Assembly: GCF_001261775.1 (NCBI RefSeq)
Contig: NZ_LN868537.1
Location: 916,690-980,689 of the forward strand
Source: Anaeromassilibacillus senegalensis
GTDB lineage: Bacteria; Bacillota; Clostridia; Oscillospirales; Acutalibacteraceae
Direction of reading: 5' to 3'
Length of the DNA: 64,000 bases
Every line of letters begins with the position of its first letter. Position 1 is the stretch's first letter. The notes below the pieces were generated by a model. That model saw only the letters and a list, made by a program, of their open reading frames with translations. It had not been told where the DNA came from and did no database searches. Of this stretch, positions 42,858 through 51,843 are shown piece by piece. A program made the translations under genes and the position numbers.

Positions 42858-44249
42858 TTATTCCTTTTCCCGTTCCATCTGCCATAGCGGGAACGGAGGC
42901 GCCGCCAATGGCTTCATCGCAATGGACATCAGAAGAGTTGGATTGTCGTCCGCCGCGATGCGGTTGGAACTGAACGTCCCGCAGGAACGGCAGCGGTGGA
43001 TGATTGCCCATTCTCCATTTTTGCGCACCCAAACGCCTACCGGTTCCATCACGCCCTTACAGAGCGACGCCCGGTCCCCGGGCTGGTTGTCCACATGGAC
43101 GCTGGACAGGCAGCGTGGGCAGTGGTTGCGGTGCTGGCTTCCCGCCGCCTCCGGAACCACCAGAGCCCCGCATACCTTGCAGGTAAAACTCTCCGTGCAC
43201 GGCATATGGCGGTAATCGGCTTTCTGAAGCTGTTTCTGCAGCTTGGCAATGTTCTTACCCCACTGCTGCTTTTTACGCAGATATCCCGCTTTGTCTTCGG
43301 CATAACACGCTTCCTGGTGAAGACGCTGATAGCTTTCCCAACGCTCCAAGGAGAGTTCTCCGCGCTGAATCGCGGCTGCAACTGCACAGCCGGGCTCTCC
43401 CTGATGGCGGCAGTCGCTGAACTTGCACTGTCCCAAATATTGTTCCACGTCGGTAAAGCTTTGCTCCAGCCCGTCGCTGACATCCCACATTCCCAGTTCT
43501 CTCATACCGGGCGTGTCAATAATCATGACGCCGCTGTCCAATAAAAGCAGCTGGCGGCAGGTAGTCGTATGCCTTCCCCGTCCGTCCTTCTCGCGGATGT
43601 CCCCGGTTTCCATTTTTTCCTGTCCCGCGAGCGCGTTCACCAGGCTGGATTTACCGACCCCCGAAGAACCTAAAAAGACGATCGTTTTTCCCGGTTTCAT
43701 ATACTCCGACAGCTGATCAAGCCCAAATCCCGTTTTAGAACTGACTGCAAAAACCCCCACGCCCACGGCCAGCCGCTCCGCAGTGCGGAGCTGGGGCAAA
43801 TAGTCCTCCACGCAATCGGCCTTTGTCAGAATCACCGCTGGAACAGCGCCAGACTGCCAGGCAAGTGTCAGATAGCGCTCCAATCTGCGCGGATTAAAAT
43901 TCTGATCAAGTGATTGCATAATAAACACATAATCAAAATTGGCGGCAACCGCCTGTTCCTTGTATCCGGACGCGGACGGGTCGCGGCGCGAAAAGTACGT
44001 CTTGCGCGGCAATGTTTTCAAAATCCGGCTCTCGCCATGTTCCTGCCAATCCAGCAGGACAAAGTCTCCCGTAGTCGGGATCTCCTCTTTACCCGCATGG
44101 TACTCCCCAGCTTTCAGGCGTGCAAACCCGCTTCCATGATCGCAGATCATTTCAAAACGATCGCGATGGACCGCAGTGATCCGTGCAGGTATCCCGTTTT
44201 TATATTCCATACTCGTTATTGGGTGGAACCCATATTTTTTGATATGCAA
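42858..44249 (-). CDS. rsgA: RsgA ribosome biogenesis GTPase fused to a C-terminal RNHCP domain
   Basis: RsgA is a circularly permuted GTPase that checks late 30S subunit assembly. Residues 1-95 include the OB fold. The GTPase motifs come in permuted order: G4 LTKAD, G5 AVSSKTG, G1 FLGSSGVGKSSLVN, G3 IIDTPGMREL. The zinc site CKFSDCRHQGEPGC follows near residue 285. Residues about 350-450 are an added domain: CKVCGALV, SQHRNHCPRCLSSVHVDNQP, GDRASLCKGVMEP, HRCRSCGTFSSNRIAADDNP, which matches the RNHCP family. Normal RsgA is about 290-300 residues; this protein is 463. The TTG start has GGAGG 9 nt upstream. Confidence 0.93.
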   Translation of the reverse strand: MHIKKYGFHPITSMEYKNGIPARITAVHRDRFEMICDHGSGFARLKAGEYHAGKEEIPTTGDFVLLDWQEHGESRILKTLPRKTYFSRRDPSASGYKEQAVAANFDYVFIMQSLDQNFNPRRLERYLTLAWQSGAVPAVILTKADCVEDYLPQLRTAERLAVGVGVFAVSSKTGFGLDQLSEYMKPGKTIVFLGSSGVGKSSLVNALAGQEKMETGDIREKDGRGRHTTTCRQLLLLDSGVMIIDTPGMRELGMWDVSDGLEQSFTDVEQYLGQCKFSDCRHQGEPGCAVAAAIQRGELSLERWESYQRLHQEACYAEDKAGYLRKKQQWGKNIAKLQKQLQKADYRHMPCTESFTCKVCGALVVPEAAGSQHRNHCPRCLSSVHVDNQPGDRASLCKGVMEPVGVWVRKNGEWAIIHRCRSCGTFSSNRIAADDNPTLLMSIAMKPLAAPPFPLWQMEREKE

Positions 44250-44335
44250 TGTTTTTTGCCTCCAAATTTTCTTTTACATATAATTTATTGATTCTCATCT
44301 TCTTACTCCTTTTCAGCGAGGCCCGCTTTCCTCAA

Positions 44336-44390
44336 AAATAACGCAAAAATCCCGCGGAGACAGAGCCTTTCCGTCCTGTCTCCGCGGGAT
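44336..44390 (-). terminator. Strong intrinsic terminator on the minus strand, source transcript unknown
   Basis: ATCCCGCGGAGACAG (44349-44363) pairs perfectly over 15 bp with 44376-44390 and on the minus strand is followed by TTTTTGCGTTATTTTT. The nearest minus-strand gene upstream, upp, already has its own hairpin at 44716-44744, so this may end a transcript from 44391-44713. Confidence 0.8.
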
Positions 44391-44713
44391 CATCCAGTGC
44401 GTCCTTTATGCAAAATGGGCGCAAAAAAGGACACGCCAAACGTGCCCTGCAATGCGTATCAACGCGACAGTATTCACGAAAGGTTGCAGGAACATGACAA
44501 ACTACACGGAGTTTTCCTCCGCGTTTTGCTCTGTTCCACGGTATTCGGTTTTAGAGGAAAGCCACCTCAAAAACGACCGACATCTCGCAACTTCCTTTCG
44601 TTATCCGAATCATTCGGATTTTTATCGGTTTAATCATAAACGATTCGCCGCAAAAAAGCAAGTGTTTTCTAAAAATCCGAGTTAGAAACTTCTTCCACGC
44701 GTCCTAAAACAAA
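44391..44713. other. Unassigned region between two terminator-like hairpins
   Basis: About 320 bases with no recognisable gene. A plus-strand frame 44494-44685 could encode a 63-residue peptide (MTNYTEFSSAFCSVPRYSVL...), with only AGGAAC before its ATG and no known family. There are short palindromes: GTCCTTT/AAAGGAC near 44401-44434 and ATCCGA/TCGGAT with a TTTTT tail near 44606-44626. The region could hold a small RNA on either strand, but I cannot support a specific call. Confidence 0.4.
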
Positions 44714-44744
44714 TGAGGCGGCAGCCCTATGTGAGCCGCCGCCT
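44707..44744 (-). terminator. Intrinsic terminator of the rpiB-upp transcript
   Basis: On the minus strand AGGCGGC and GCCGCCT (44716-44744) form a 7-bp GC stem with a 15-nt loop, followed by CATTTGTTTT. It lies 13 nt beyond the upp stop. Confidence 0.65.
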
Positions 44745-44756
44745 GACAGTTTACAA

Positions 44757-45389
44757 TTAAAGGGTGCCGAAGATGCGGTCGCCCGCATCGCCCAGGCCGG
44801 GAACGATGTATCCGATTTCATTCAGATGATCGTCCACCGCCGCGCAGTAGATATGCACGTCCGGGTGCGCCTCTGCCAGCGCCTTTACCCCTTCCGGTGC
44901 GGCAATGATGCACATAAACCGAATGCTCTTCGGGTTGCTGCGTTTGATAATGGTAATTGCATCGATTGCGGAACCGCCGGTCGCCAGCATCGGGTCCAGC
45001 ACAATGACATCGCGCTCGGTGATATCCTGTGGCAGTTTGCTGTAATATTCCACCGGTTTGAGCGTTTTGTGATCACGGTACAAGCCAATATGTCCCACCT
45101 TAGCCGCCGGAACCATCTGCAAAACACCGTCCACCATCCCCAGGCCGGCACGCAGGATCGGCACAAAGGCCAGCTTGCGGCCCGCAATTACCTTTGTTGT
45201 CGCCTCGCCCATCGGCGTTTCAATATGTGCCTCCATCAGCGGGAGGTCGCGGGTCGCCTCATAGCACATCAGCATAGCGATTTCCCCCACCAGCTCACGA
45301 AATTCCTTAGAGCCTGTGTTTTTATCGCGCAGATACGTAAGCTTGTGCTGAATCAGCGGATGATCCATAACAAATACCTGATTTTCCAT
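44757..45389 (-). CDS. upp: Uracil phosphoribosyltransferase
   Basis: Salvages uracil by making UMP from uracil and PRPP. The 210-residue protein starts [20 protein letters not shown]. The PRPP-binding loop is [19 protein letters not shown], preceded by [14 protein letters not shown], and the uracil-binding C-terminal segment is [20 protein letters not shown]. The ATG at 45387-45389 has GGGGG 8 nt upstream; two further in-frame starts upstream are weaker. It lies 32 nt behind rpiB, giving a small salvage and pentose operon. Confidence 0.97.
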   Translation of the reverse strand: MENQVFVMDHPLIQHKLTYLRDKNTGSKEFRELVGEIAMLMCYEATRDLPLMEAHIETPMGEATTKVIAGRKLAFVPILRAGLGMVDGVLQMVPAAKVGHIGLYRDHKTLKPVEYYSKLPQDITERDVIVLDPMLATGGSAIDAITIIKRSNPKSIRFMCIIAAPEGVKALAEAHPDVHIYCAAVDDHLNEIGYIVPGLGDAGDRIFGTL

Positions 45390-45421
45390 AATAATATCCC
45401 CCATTCTCTTATTCCCTGTTT

Positions 45422-45865
45422 TTAAAGTTCCCCACATTCAATGGCTGTAATTTCATCCAGACGGCGCTGATGGCGTCCCCCTTCAAACTCTGTTTCCAAA
45501 AAGATTTTTGTCAACTCCACGGCCTTTGCCTCGTCGATTACCCGGCCTCCCAGGCAAAGGATATTGGCGTTGTTGTGGCGGCGGGTCATTTCCGTACTAT
45601 ATGCCTCGGAGCAAACCGAAGCGCGGACGCCCTTTACTTTATTGGCGGCAATACTCATGCCGATTCCCGTGCCGCAGCACAAAATGCCCTTCTCAGCTTG
45701 TCCACCTGCCACACCATGCGCCACCTGCGCGGCAATCGGTGCGTAGTCGACGGAATCCGTATCGTTTGTTCCAAAATCCCGGTACGGGATTTCATTTTCC
45801 TCCAGATACCGTTTGATTGCGGCTTTCAACGCAACGCCGCCGTGGTCAGCTCCCAATAAAATCAT
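45422..45865 (-). CDS. rpiB: Ribose 5-phosphate isomerase B
   Basis: Interconverts ribose 5-phosphate and ribulose 5-phosphate. The 147-residue protein opens [20 protein letters not shown] and includes [20 protein letters not shown], with the catalytic cysteine, and the [16 protein letters not shown] motif. The ATG at 45863-45865 follows AAGGA. It is 32 nt before upp and supplies the ribose phosphate used to make PRPP, a metabolic link. RpiB/LacA/LacB share a fold, but the motifs and the upp neighbour favour RpiB. Confidence 0.95.
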   Translation of the reverse strand: MILLGADHGGVALKAAIKRYLEENEIPYRDFGTNDTDSVDYAPIAAQVAHGVAGGQAEKGILCCGTGIGMSIAANKVKGVRASVCSEAYSTEMTRRHNNANILCLGGRVIDEAKAVELTKIFLETEFEGGRHQRRLDEITAIECGEL

Positions 45866-45897
45866 GTTGTTCCTTCTTTCTGTATGTTCCATTTAGT

Positions 45898-47328
45898 TTA
45901 CGATGCAACCTGAACGGAGAACTGCGGCGCAGGCGCGCCGCCTCCGTAAGTCGCATAAACATATGTCTGCTGTCCGGCGGCGTTTGCAGCCGCCGACACT
46001 GCATAAATTGCGTAATTCCCCTGTGTTTTTGCCAGCTTTACCGAAATCGCACCATTTCCCGTTGTCACAGAAGGCAGGATTAAAGCGCCCGGATTGGTAT
46101 AGGTCATCTTAAAATAGTAGGTCTGGCCCGGCTGCAGCGTCAGGCGGCCGGAGGTGTCGCACTCATAGAGAGCCCCTTGCACAGTCAGCGGAAATTTCAC
46201 AGTTTTACCGCTCTCTGCAATCACCTCAATATTGGTTGAACCGGCCTTTAGACCCTCCAAACGGAAGTAATATGTTCCACCGGCTTCCGCGGAGACCAGC
46301 TCCACCCTCGCCACCGTTCGGTCTGTGGGGCGGGCCACCACAATCTGGCCCGGGGACACCTGTACCTTAAACACATAAGTCGCACCCTTTTTGCAGGTGT
46401 ACGACGCCGTATCCACCAGCAACGACGTATTAGAACGGTATTTTGTCTCCATCTGGGAGATAAACTGCTTCCAATCGCGGTTATCCAGAATCGTGCTGTA
46501 TGCAGGCTCCGGCAGGTTGGTCCAGTCCTTGTGCTGGTTTTCGCTGTTGCTCGCTTTTGCATCGCTGGTCAACAGCATATCGACTGAATACTGGCCAGGC
46601 TGATCCGGCGCGGCGTCATCCCAGGTGACATCCACATGGTACCAGCTTCCGTCCAGCTGCACGGCGTTCCACGCATGATTCATGGAATCGCTTTCTACAA
46701 TCGCACAGGGAATCCCCAGCTGCTGCATCAACAGCTCAAATGCCAGCGAATATCCCTGGCACACAGCGACACGCTTCACCAACGCCCCATACGCCGTATA
46801 GGAATCCTTGGGAATTGAGTTTGTCTGATAATTATCATAGTCGTACGCACAGGTGAGCGCCAGATAATTGTGAACCTGAACCACTTTTTCTGTAGCGGTC
46901 ATATTGGGCTCGATACAGGAAAGCGCCGCCTGCATGGACTTTTTCAGCTCTTCCGTCATCTTTTGGACAGTTTCCTTGTCATAGGTATTGCGCGGAATCA
47001 TGTCCACCACAATACCGGCTTTACTGGCGTGATAGGTGCAGCCCTCCACATAGAAGAGCCACGGGTCCTCACGCAGGACTTCATCGTACAAATCAGAAAA
47101 CTGCTGCTCTGTCAGGTTGTATTGGCTTAACGAAACGGACGCATCCATATTGGTGAGCGTCTGGTGAATGGCGTTCTTTGCAGCCGTTAAATCATTAACA
47201 GGAGCCGTTTGCGTAACCGCTGCCGCTGTACCGGACGGGTTTTCCGCCGCAAGGGATACCGTTGCGCCCCACAACGACAGTGCAATTGCAGCGGACAAAA
47301 GGACGCTGACAAATCTTCTTGCTCTCAT
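45898..47328 (-). CDS. Secreted transglutaminase-like protein with C-terminal repeat module
   Basis: A 476-residue exported protein. Residues 1-28 are a signal peptide (RARRFVSVLLSAAIALSLWG, cleavage near SLAAEN). Residues about 145-240 are a transglutaminase-like domain with the catalytic triad Cys190 (VKRVAVCQGYS), His218 (NHAWNAV) and Asp233 (YHVDVTWDD). It could be a peptidase or cross-linking enzyme at the surface. Residues 302-385 and 387-476 are two copies of a module (pattern DT-x(4,6)-[LC]-x2-G-x2-Y-x-F-K) that also ends the fucosidase and FIVAR proteins at 57-64 kb. The ATG directly follows the tsaB stop (TAAATG), so translation may be coupled. Confidence 0.88.
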   Translation of the reverse strand: MRARRFVSVLLSAAIALSLWGATVSLAAENPSGTAAAVTQTAPVNDLTAAKNAIHQTLTNMDASVSLSQYNLTEQQFSDLYDEVLREDPWLFYVEGCTYHASKAGIVVDMIPRNTYDKETVQKMTEELKKSMQAALSCIEPNMTATEKVVQVHNYLALTCAYDYDNYQTNSIPKDSYTAYGALVKRVAVCQGYSLAFELLMQQLGIPCAIVESDSMNHAWNAVQLDGSWYHVDVTWDDAAPDQPGQYSVDMLLTSDAKASNSENQHKDWTNLPEPAYSTILDNRDWKQFISQMETKYRSNTSLLVDTASYTCKKGATYVFKVQVSPGQIVVARPTDRTVARVELVSAEAGGTYYFRLEGLKAGSTNIEVIAESGKTVKFPLTVQGALYECDTSGRLTLQPGQTYYFKMTYTNPGALILPSVTTGNGAISVKLAKTQGNYAIYAVSAAANAAGQQTYVYATYGGGAPAPQFSVQVAS

Positions 47329-48057
47329 TTAACTCTCACTTTCCGGCCGCGCAGAGGCAGCCTGCCGTTTTTTCAGTTCCCGCTCCGCCTGCGGAAGACG
47401 CAGGTAAACCGGGGCTAAAGCCGCAGCCGTTAAAGTCTCCTTCCGTTGAAACAAGTCCTTTGCAGCCTCCGCAACCCCCCAAGCGCGTTGGTACAAAAGC
47501 GGTTCTGGGGGCAGAATCGCACCCAGAGCCTTTATTTTTTCCTCATTATAACACAGTTTTGCACCGTCACCAACCAGAAAAACCGGTTTTTGACCATACT
47601 CTTGCAATTCCTCCGCCAGTGCGGCGATGGCAAGCGCACGGTCCTCTGTCAAACGGTTTAGTTTTCCATTCCTTGCTTCAAAAAGCGCATTGTACACCTG
47701 GCTGCACCGGGCGTCCATCACCGCGCAGATGATCCCGTCCAAATGCGCCAGGTTCCGCGCCATGGCTTCCAATGTAGAAACCCCCGCGCACGGTTTCTCC
47801 TGCGCCATGGCAAGGCCTTTGACGCTGGCTACGCCAATCCGCACACCGGTAAAAGAGCCCGGCCCGGCGGAAACTGCGAAGAGATCAATACTCTCCAGCG
47901 GCACGCGCGCACATTCCAGCACACCCTGCACCATCGGCATCAGCGTCTGGCTGTGCGTCAGACGCGTATTGGTATAACATTCACCCAGTATTTTTCCATC
48001 CTCCACAATCGCGGCAGAAGCCGCGCTGGCGGAAGAATCAATCGCCAAAATTTTCAA
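47329..48057 (-). CDS. tsaB: tRNA threonylcarbamoyladenosine biosynthesis protein TsaB
   Basis: TsaB partners with TsaD and TsaE to transfer the threonylcarbamoyl group to A37 of ANN-decoding tRNAs. The 242-residue protein opens MKILAIDSSASAASAAIVED, the first phosphate motif of the ASKHA fold, and contains VSAGPGSFTGVRIGVASVKG. It lies 18 nt after tsaE. In many bacteria rimI and tsaD follow; here a secreted protein gene begins directly at the stop, and neither tsaD nor rimI is in the window. Confidence 0.95.
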   Translation of the reverse strand: MKILAIDSSASAASAAIVEDGKILGECYTNTRLTHSQTLMPMVQGVLECARVPLESIDLFAVSAGPGSFTGVRIGVASVKGLAMAQEKPCAGVSTLEAMARNLAHLDGIICAVMDARCSQVYNALFEARNGKLNRLTEDRALAIAALAEELQEYGQKPVFLVGDGAKLCYNEEKIKALGAILPPEPLLYQRAWGVAEAAKDLFQRKETLTAAALAPVYLRLPQAERELKKRQAASARPESES

Positions 48058-48075
48058 TCGATCACCCTTCTGCTG

Positions 48076-48498
48076 TCACAACGTTAAACCTTCTACTTGA
48101 AAAACGCGCGTATCCTCTCCATCGCCCTCCGCAATGGCAATGCGGACAGCGTTCTCCGGCAGCGCGTTTTCAATGTTTTCGCTCCATTCGATCACCAGCA
48201 CACCGCCGCACTCCAGATAGTCGAAAAAACCGGTGGAATACAAATCGTCCCAGCCGTCCACGCGGAACATATCAAAATGATAGACGGGAACACGCCCGTT
48301 ATATTCATGCACCAGTGCAAACGTCGGGCTGGAAACGCCGTCCTCCACGCCAAGGCCGCGCGCCAGGCCGCGGGTCAGGGCGGTTTTCCCCATCCCCATG
48401 CCGCCGAACAGCGCGATGACCTCCCCACCGGATAGTCTTTGCGCGATTGCTTCCCCCAGCGCCTCCGTTTCCTGCGGAGAATGGGTCGTATACGTCAA
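48076..48498 (-). CDS. tsaE: tRNA threonylcarbamoyladenosine biosynthesis ATPase TsaE
   Basis: Small ATPase of the t6A pathway. The 140-residue protein has Walker A LFGGMGMGKTALTRGLARGL near residue 27, the SSPTFALVHEY switch, and VYHFDMFRVDGWDDL with the catalytic acidic residues. The TTG start at 48496-48498 is selected because AAGAGGTG lies 6 nt upstream and the protein then begins MTYTTHSPQETEALG as in the family. A longer open frame overlaps fhs but adds no family sequence. It is 22 nt past fhs. Confidence 0.93.
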   Translation of the reverse strand: MTYTTHSPQETEALGEAIAQRLSGGEVIALFGGMGMGKTALTRGLARGLGVEDGVSSPTFALVHEYNGRVPVYHFDMFRVDGWDDLYSTGFFDYLECGGVLVIEWSENIENALPENAVRIAIAEGDGEDTRVFQVEGLTL

Positions 48499-48520
48499 AG
48501 CTTCCACCTCTTTTATCCAA

Positions 48521-50188
48521 TCAGAATAATCCGGAGATTTTGCCCGCTTCATCCACATCGATACGTTCCGCCGCGGGAACCTTGGGCAGGCCGGGCATGG
48601 TCATGATGTCGCCCGCATAGGCAACCACAAACCCCGCGCCGTTGGAAAGGCGCAGGTCCCGGACCGTGATGCGGAACCCGGAGGGCCGGCCCAAAAGCGC
48701 CGCGTTGTCCGAGAGCGAATATTGCGTTTTCGCAATACAAACCGGCAGTGCGTCTCCGCCCAGAGCGGCGATTTCTTTTGCCGCCTTAACCGCCTGCGGC
48801 GCAAAATCCACGCCATCCGCGCCGTAGATTTCCCTGGCAATCGTCTCGATCTTTTCCTGTATGGAACCGTTCAGCGGATAAACCGGATGGAAAGCAGAGG
48901 GCTGTTCCACTGCTTCGCATACCTTGCGCGCCAGATCCATGCCGCCTTCCCCACCTTTGGCAAAGACCTCGCTCAGTGCGAAATCCGCACCGTTTTCCTT
49001 GCAGTATTTCTCAATAAAGGCGACTTCCGCGTCCGTGTCCGTCCCAAAGCGGTTGATCGCCACCACAACCGGGACGCCATATTTGCGCATGTTCCGGATA
49101 TGCGCGCCCAAGTTGACAATTCCCGCTTCCAGCGCTTTCAGGTTTTCATTGCCGGTTTCCGCTTTGGGAACCCCGCCGTTGTATTTCAATGCGCGGGCCG
49201 TCGCCACCAGCACAACTGCGCCCGGCTTTAAGCCTGCCAAACGGCATTTAATATCGAAGAATTTTTCTGCGCCGAGATCGGATCCGAAACCCGCCTCTGT
49301 AATGCAGTAATCCGCAAGCTTCAATGCAAGCCGCGTCGCACGCACGGAATTGCAGCCGTGGGCGATGTTGGCAAACGGCCCGCCGTGCATGATGGCAGGC
49401 GTTCCCTCCAGTGTCTGGACCAAATTGGGATTGATCGCATCGTGCAGCAGGGCCGCCATCGCACCCTCCGCTTTTAAATCCTTTGCATAGACCGGCTCGC
49501 CGTCCATATTATAGGCAACCAGTATCCGGCCCAGCCGTTCTTTCAAGTCGCGGCTGTCCGTTGCCAGGCAAAGGATCGCCATGACCTCACTGGCAACAGT
49601 GATGATAAATCCATCCTCGCGCGGCACACCGTTTACCTTACCGCCCAATCCCACAATGATATTGCGCAGCGCACGGTCGTTCATATCCATGCAGCGTTTG
49701 AGCAAAATGCGGCGCTGGTCAATCCGCAGGGCATTCCCCTGTTGCAAATGGTTATCCAGCATCGCGCATAACAGGTTGTTTGCAGAGGTAATCGCATGCA
49801 TATCCCCCGTAAAGTGCAGGTTGATGTCCTCCATCGGGACCACCTGCGCGTATCCGCCGCCCGCGGCGCCGCCTTTTACACCAAAGACCGGGCCAAGGGA
49901 GGGCTCCCGCAGGGCAATGATCGCGTTTTTGCCGATCTTCGCCATTGCTTCGCCCAGTCCGGCGGTCGTGGTGGTCTTTCCCTCTCCGGCAGGCGTCGGA
50001 TTGATCGCGGTAACCAGAATCAGCTTGCCGTCCTTTCGGTCTGCCACGCGGCTGTAAAGCGCATCGTTCAGCTTCGCTTTATATCGTCCGTACGGCTCCA
50101 GTTCTTCCTCCGCGATGCCAAGTGCGGAAGCAATTTCCGTAATGGGCTTCATCTTCGTGCTTTGGGCAATCTCAATATCCGTCAGCAT
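48521..50188 (-). CDS. fhs: Formate-tetrahydrofolate ligase
   Basis: Joins formate to tetrahydrofolate with ATP to give 10-formyl-THF, feeding purine synthesis or acetogenic C1 flow. The 555-residue protein is the usual length. Motifs include [20 protein letters not shown] (P-loop), [20 protein letters not shown] and [20 protein letters not shown]. The ATG at 50186-50188 has AAAGGAG 7 nt upstream; the ATG 6 nt earlier abuts that site. It starts the fhs-tsaE-tsaB-transglutaminase co-directional run. No fold or Wood-Ljungdahl genes are adjacent. Confidence 0.97.
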   Translation of the reverse strand: MLTDIEIAQSTKMKPITEIASALGIAEEELEPYGRYKAKLNDALYSRVADRKDGKLILVTAINPTPAGEGKTTTTAGLGEAMAKIGKNAIIALREPSLGPVFGVKGGAAGGGYAQVVPMEDINLHFTGDMHAITSANNLLCAMLDNHLQQGNALRIDQRRILLKRCMDMNDRALRNIIVGLGGKVNGVPREDGFIITVASEVMAILCLATDSRDLKERLGRILVAYNMDGEPVYAKDLKAEGAMAALLHDAINPNLVQTLEGTPAIMHGGPFANIAHGCNSVRATRLALKLADYCITEAGFGSDLGAEKFFDIKCRLAGLKPGAVVLVATARALKYNGGVPKAETGNENLKALEAGIVNLGAHIRNMRKYGVPVVVAINRFGTDTDAEVAFIEKYCKENGADFALSEVFAKGGEGGMDLARKVCEAVEQPSAFHPVYPLNGSIQEKIETIAREIYGADGVDFAPQAVKAAKEIAALGGDALPVCIAKTQYSLSDNAALLGRPSGFRITVRDLRLSNGAGFVVAYAGDIMTMPGLPKVPAAERIDVDEAGKISGLF

Positions 50189-50320
50189 TCCCATTCTCCT
50201 TTATTCTGCGCAGTGCTTTGTCCGTCTCCTCTGCGCGCATTATTAAAATGATTATATCACATCTCCTGGTAAGAGAAAAGAGCAAAACTGTAACTGAGCG
50301 GCACGATCTGACAAGCTTCG

Positions 50321-50349
50321 TTGACTTCTCCCGTTGGATATGGTATAAC
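50321..50349 (+). promoter_or_regulatory. Sigma-A-like promoter of spoIIM
   Basis: TTGACT (50321-50326), a 17-nt spacer, and TATAAC (50344-50349), 57 nt before the gene. It divergently faces fhs. Confidence 0.6.
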
Positions 50350-50405
50350 GCAACTATACGTGCGAGCGAAAAGAATCATTCTTAAAATTAAAGGGGACTA
50401 CAACA

Positions 50406-51023
50406 ATGACGATCTGGAACCGGTTTCAACAAGAATGCAAAGACACAGCGCTCTTTTTCCGGGAGCGGTTGCTCCGTATCTTTCTGATTTTGTCGCTGAT
50501 ATTCATCGGCGTGGGTGTCGCATCCTATTTTTTGTTTTTATCCAACCCGGATACTGTTAACAATATGATGCAGGAGCTGGCTAAAAGTTTTCAGGATAAG
50601 GGATTGATTGACGAAGGCGGTATTTCTTTCTGGTCTCTCCTGGGCAATAATCTGTGGGCATCCGCGGTCTGCATCCTGATGGGGTTCCTGCCCTTTCTGT
50701 TTTTGCCTGTCATTCCTTTGGCGTCAAACGCCGCTATATTGGGCCTGTCGGCTGCTTACAGCAGCATTTCCGGTATGGGACTAGCTATATTTGCCGTCGG
50801 CATCCTGCCGCATGGAATTCTGGAGCTCCCCGCGCTGGTGCTATCCATCTCATTGGGATTTTACCTCTGCAAAGAGATGGTCAAACAGATTCTCGGTCGG
50901 GCCGATTCCTTTTTAAAGACGCTTTGCAACATTGCGCGCACTTTTACCCTGTTTGTTATTCCCCTGATGTTTGCCGCCGCCCTGATCGAAACCTATGTGA
51001 CCCCCCGCCTGCTTGGCGTCTGA
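50406..51023 (+). CDS. Stage II sporulation protein M family membrane protein
   Basis: A 205-residue integral membrane protein (about five helices) of the SpoIIM/DUF95 family. The family pattern is visible around LILSLIFIGVGVASYFLFLS, NNLWASAVCILMGFLPFLFL and FAVGILPHGILELPALVLSI. In Bacillus SpoIIM forms the DMP peptidoglycan hydrolase complex with SpoIID and SpoIIP during engulfment. The promoter upstream looks sigma-A-like rather than sigma-E-like, so this might be a vegetative paralogue. AAAGGGG precedes the ATG. Confidence 0.88.
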   Translation: MTIWNRFQQECKDTALFFRERLLRIFLILSLIFIGVGVASYFLFLSNPDTVNNMMQELAKSFQDKGLIDEGGISFWSLLGNNLWASAVCILMGFLPFLFLPVIPLASNAAILGLSAAYSSISGMGLAIFAVGILPHGILELPALVLSISLGFYLCKEMVKQILGRADSFLKTLCNIARTFTLFVIPLMFAAALIETYVTPRLLGV

Positions 51024-51141
51024 TCCGATGCGCCGGAGGAAACCGTAAGATTTCCGTAAGAAATCAATTCGGTTTTTCGTAAGGACTCTTTTGTAAGATA
51101 CAGATACGGACATAAACTTTTGGGTAGAAAGGGTTTGAACC

Positions 51142-51843
51142 ATGAGCGAAGGAAGTATTTTAGTGGTGGACGACGATCGCGAAATTGTGCGCGCCATTTC
51201 CCTGTATTTGCAGCGGGAAGGATATTCTGTCTTATGTGCATACGACGGTTTACAGGCATTGGATCTGGTGATGAACCAGTCCGTGCGCCTGCTGATTATC
51301 GACGTCATGATGCCGAAGCTGGACGGCTTATCCGCCATGATGAAGATTCGGGAAAAGAAAAACCTGCCGATTATTGTGCTCTCCGCCAAGAGTGAGGATA
51401 CCGACAAAATTCTTGGACTCTCCATGGGTGCGGACGACTATGTGACAAAGCCGTTTAATCCGATGGAACTGGTGGCGCGGGTCCGCTCGCAGCTGCGCCG
51501 TTATACCAGCCTGGGAGACATCCACGCCGTGCAGAACAGCAGCGTCATCGTCAACGGGCGTCTGAGTTACAACACCGAAGAGCATATGCTGCTGGCAGAC
51601 GGTGAACCGGTCAAGCTGACCGCAACGGAGAGCAAAATTGTGGATTTATTCATGCGGAATCTGGGGCGCATCTTCCCCGCCGAGGAAATTTACCGGCGCG
51701 TGTGGAACGAGCCCGCCTTCTCCGCTGAAAACACCGTCATGGTTCATATCCGCCGCATCCGTGAAAAGATCGAACTCAACCCAAAGGAGCCCGAATATTT
51801 AAAGGTGGTGTGGGGGATTGGATATAAAATTGAAAAGAAGTAA
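51142..51843 (+). CDS. OmpR/PhoB-family response regulator
   Basis: A 233-residue two-component regulator. The receiver domain has the acidic pocket VVDDDRE, phospho-acceptor Asp54 (LLIIDVMMPKLDG) and the conserved Lys in VTKPFNP. The C-terminal winged helix (about 135-230) has LTATESKIVDLFMRNLGRIF and ENTVMVHIRRIREKI. It is paired with the histidine kinase gene, which begins 26 nt before its stop. Target genes are not evident; the upstream spoIIM and the downstream MATE exporter are possibilities. GAAAGGG precedes the ATG. Confidence 0.95.
   Translation: MSEGSILVVDDDREIVRAISLYLQREGYSVLCAYDGLQALDLVMNQSVRLLIIDVMMPKLDGLSAMMKIREKKNLPIIVLSAKSEDTDKILGLSMGADDYVTKPFNPMELVARVRSQLRRYTSLGDIHAVQNSSVIVNGRLSYNTEEHMLLADGEPVKLTATESKIVDLFMRNLGRIFPAEEIYRRVWNEPAFSAENTVMVHIRRIREKIELNPKEPEYLKVVWGIGYKIEKK

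Noticed and set aside
44452..44685. A 77-codon plus-strand frame
   Set aside because: No good ribosome-binding site and no recognised family; kept only as a possible part of the unassigned region.
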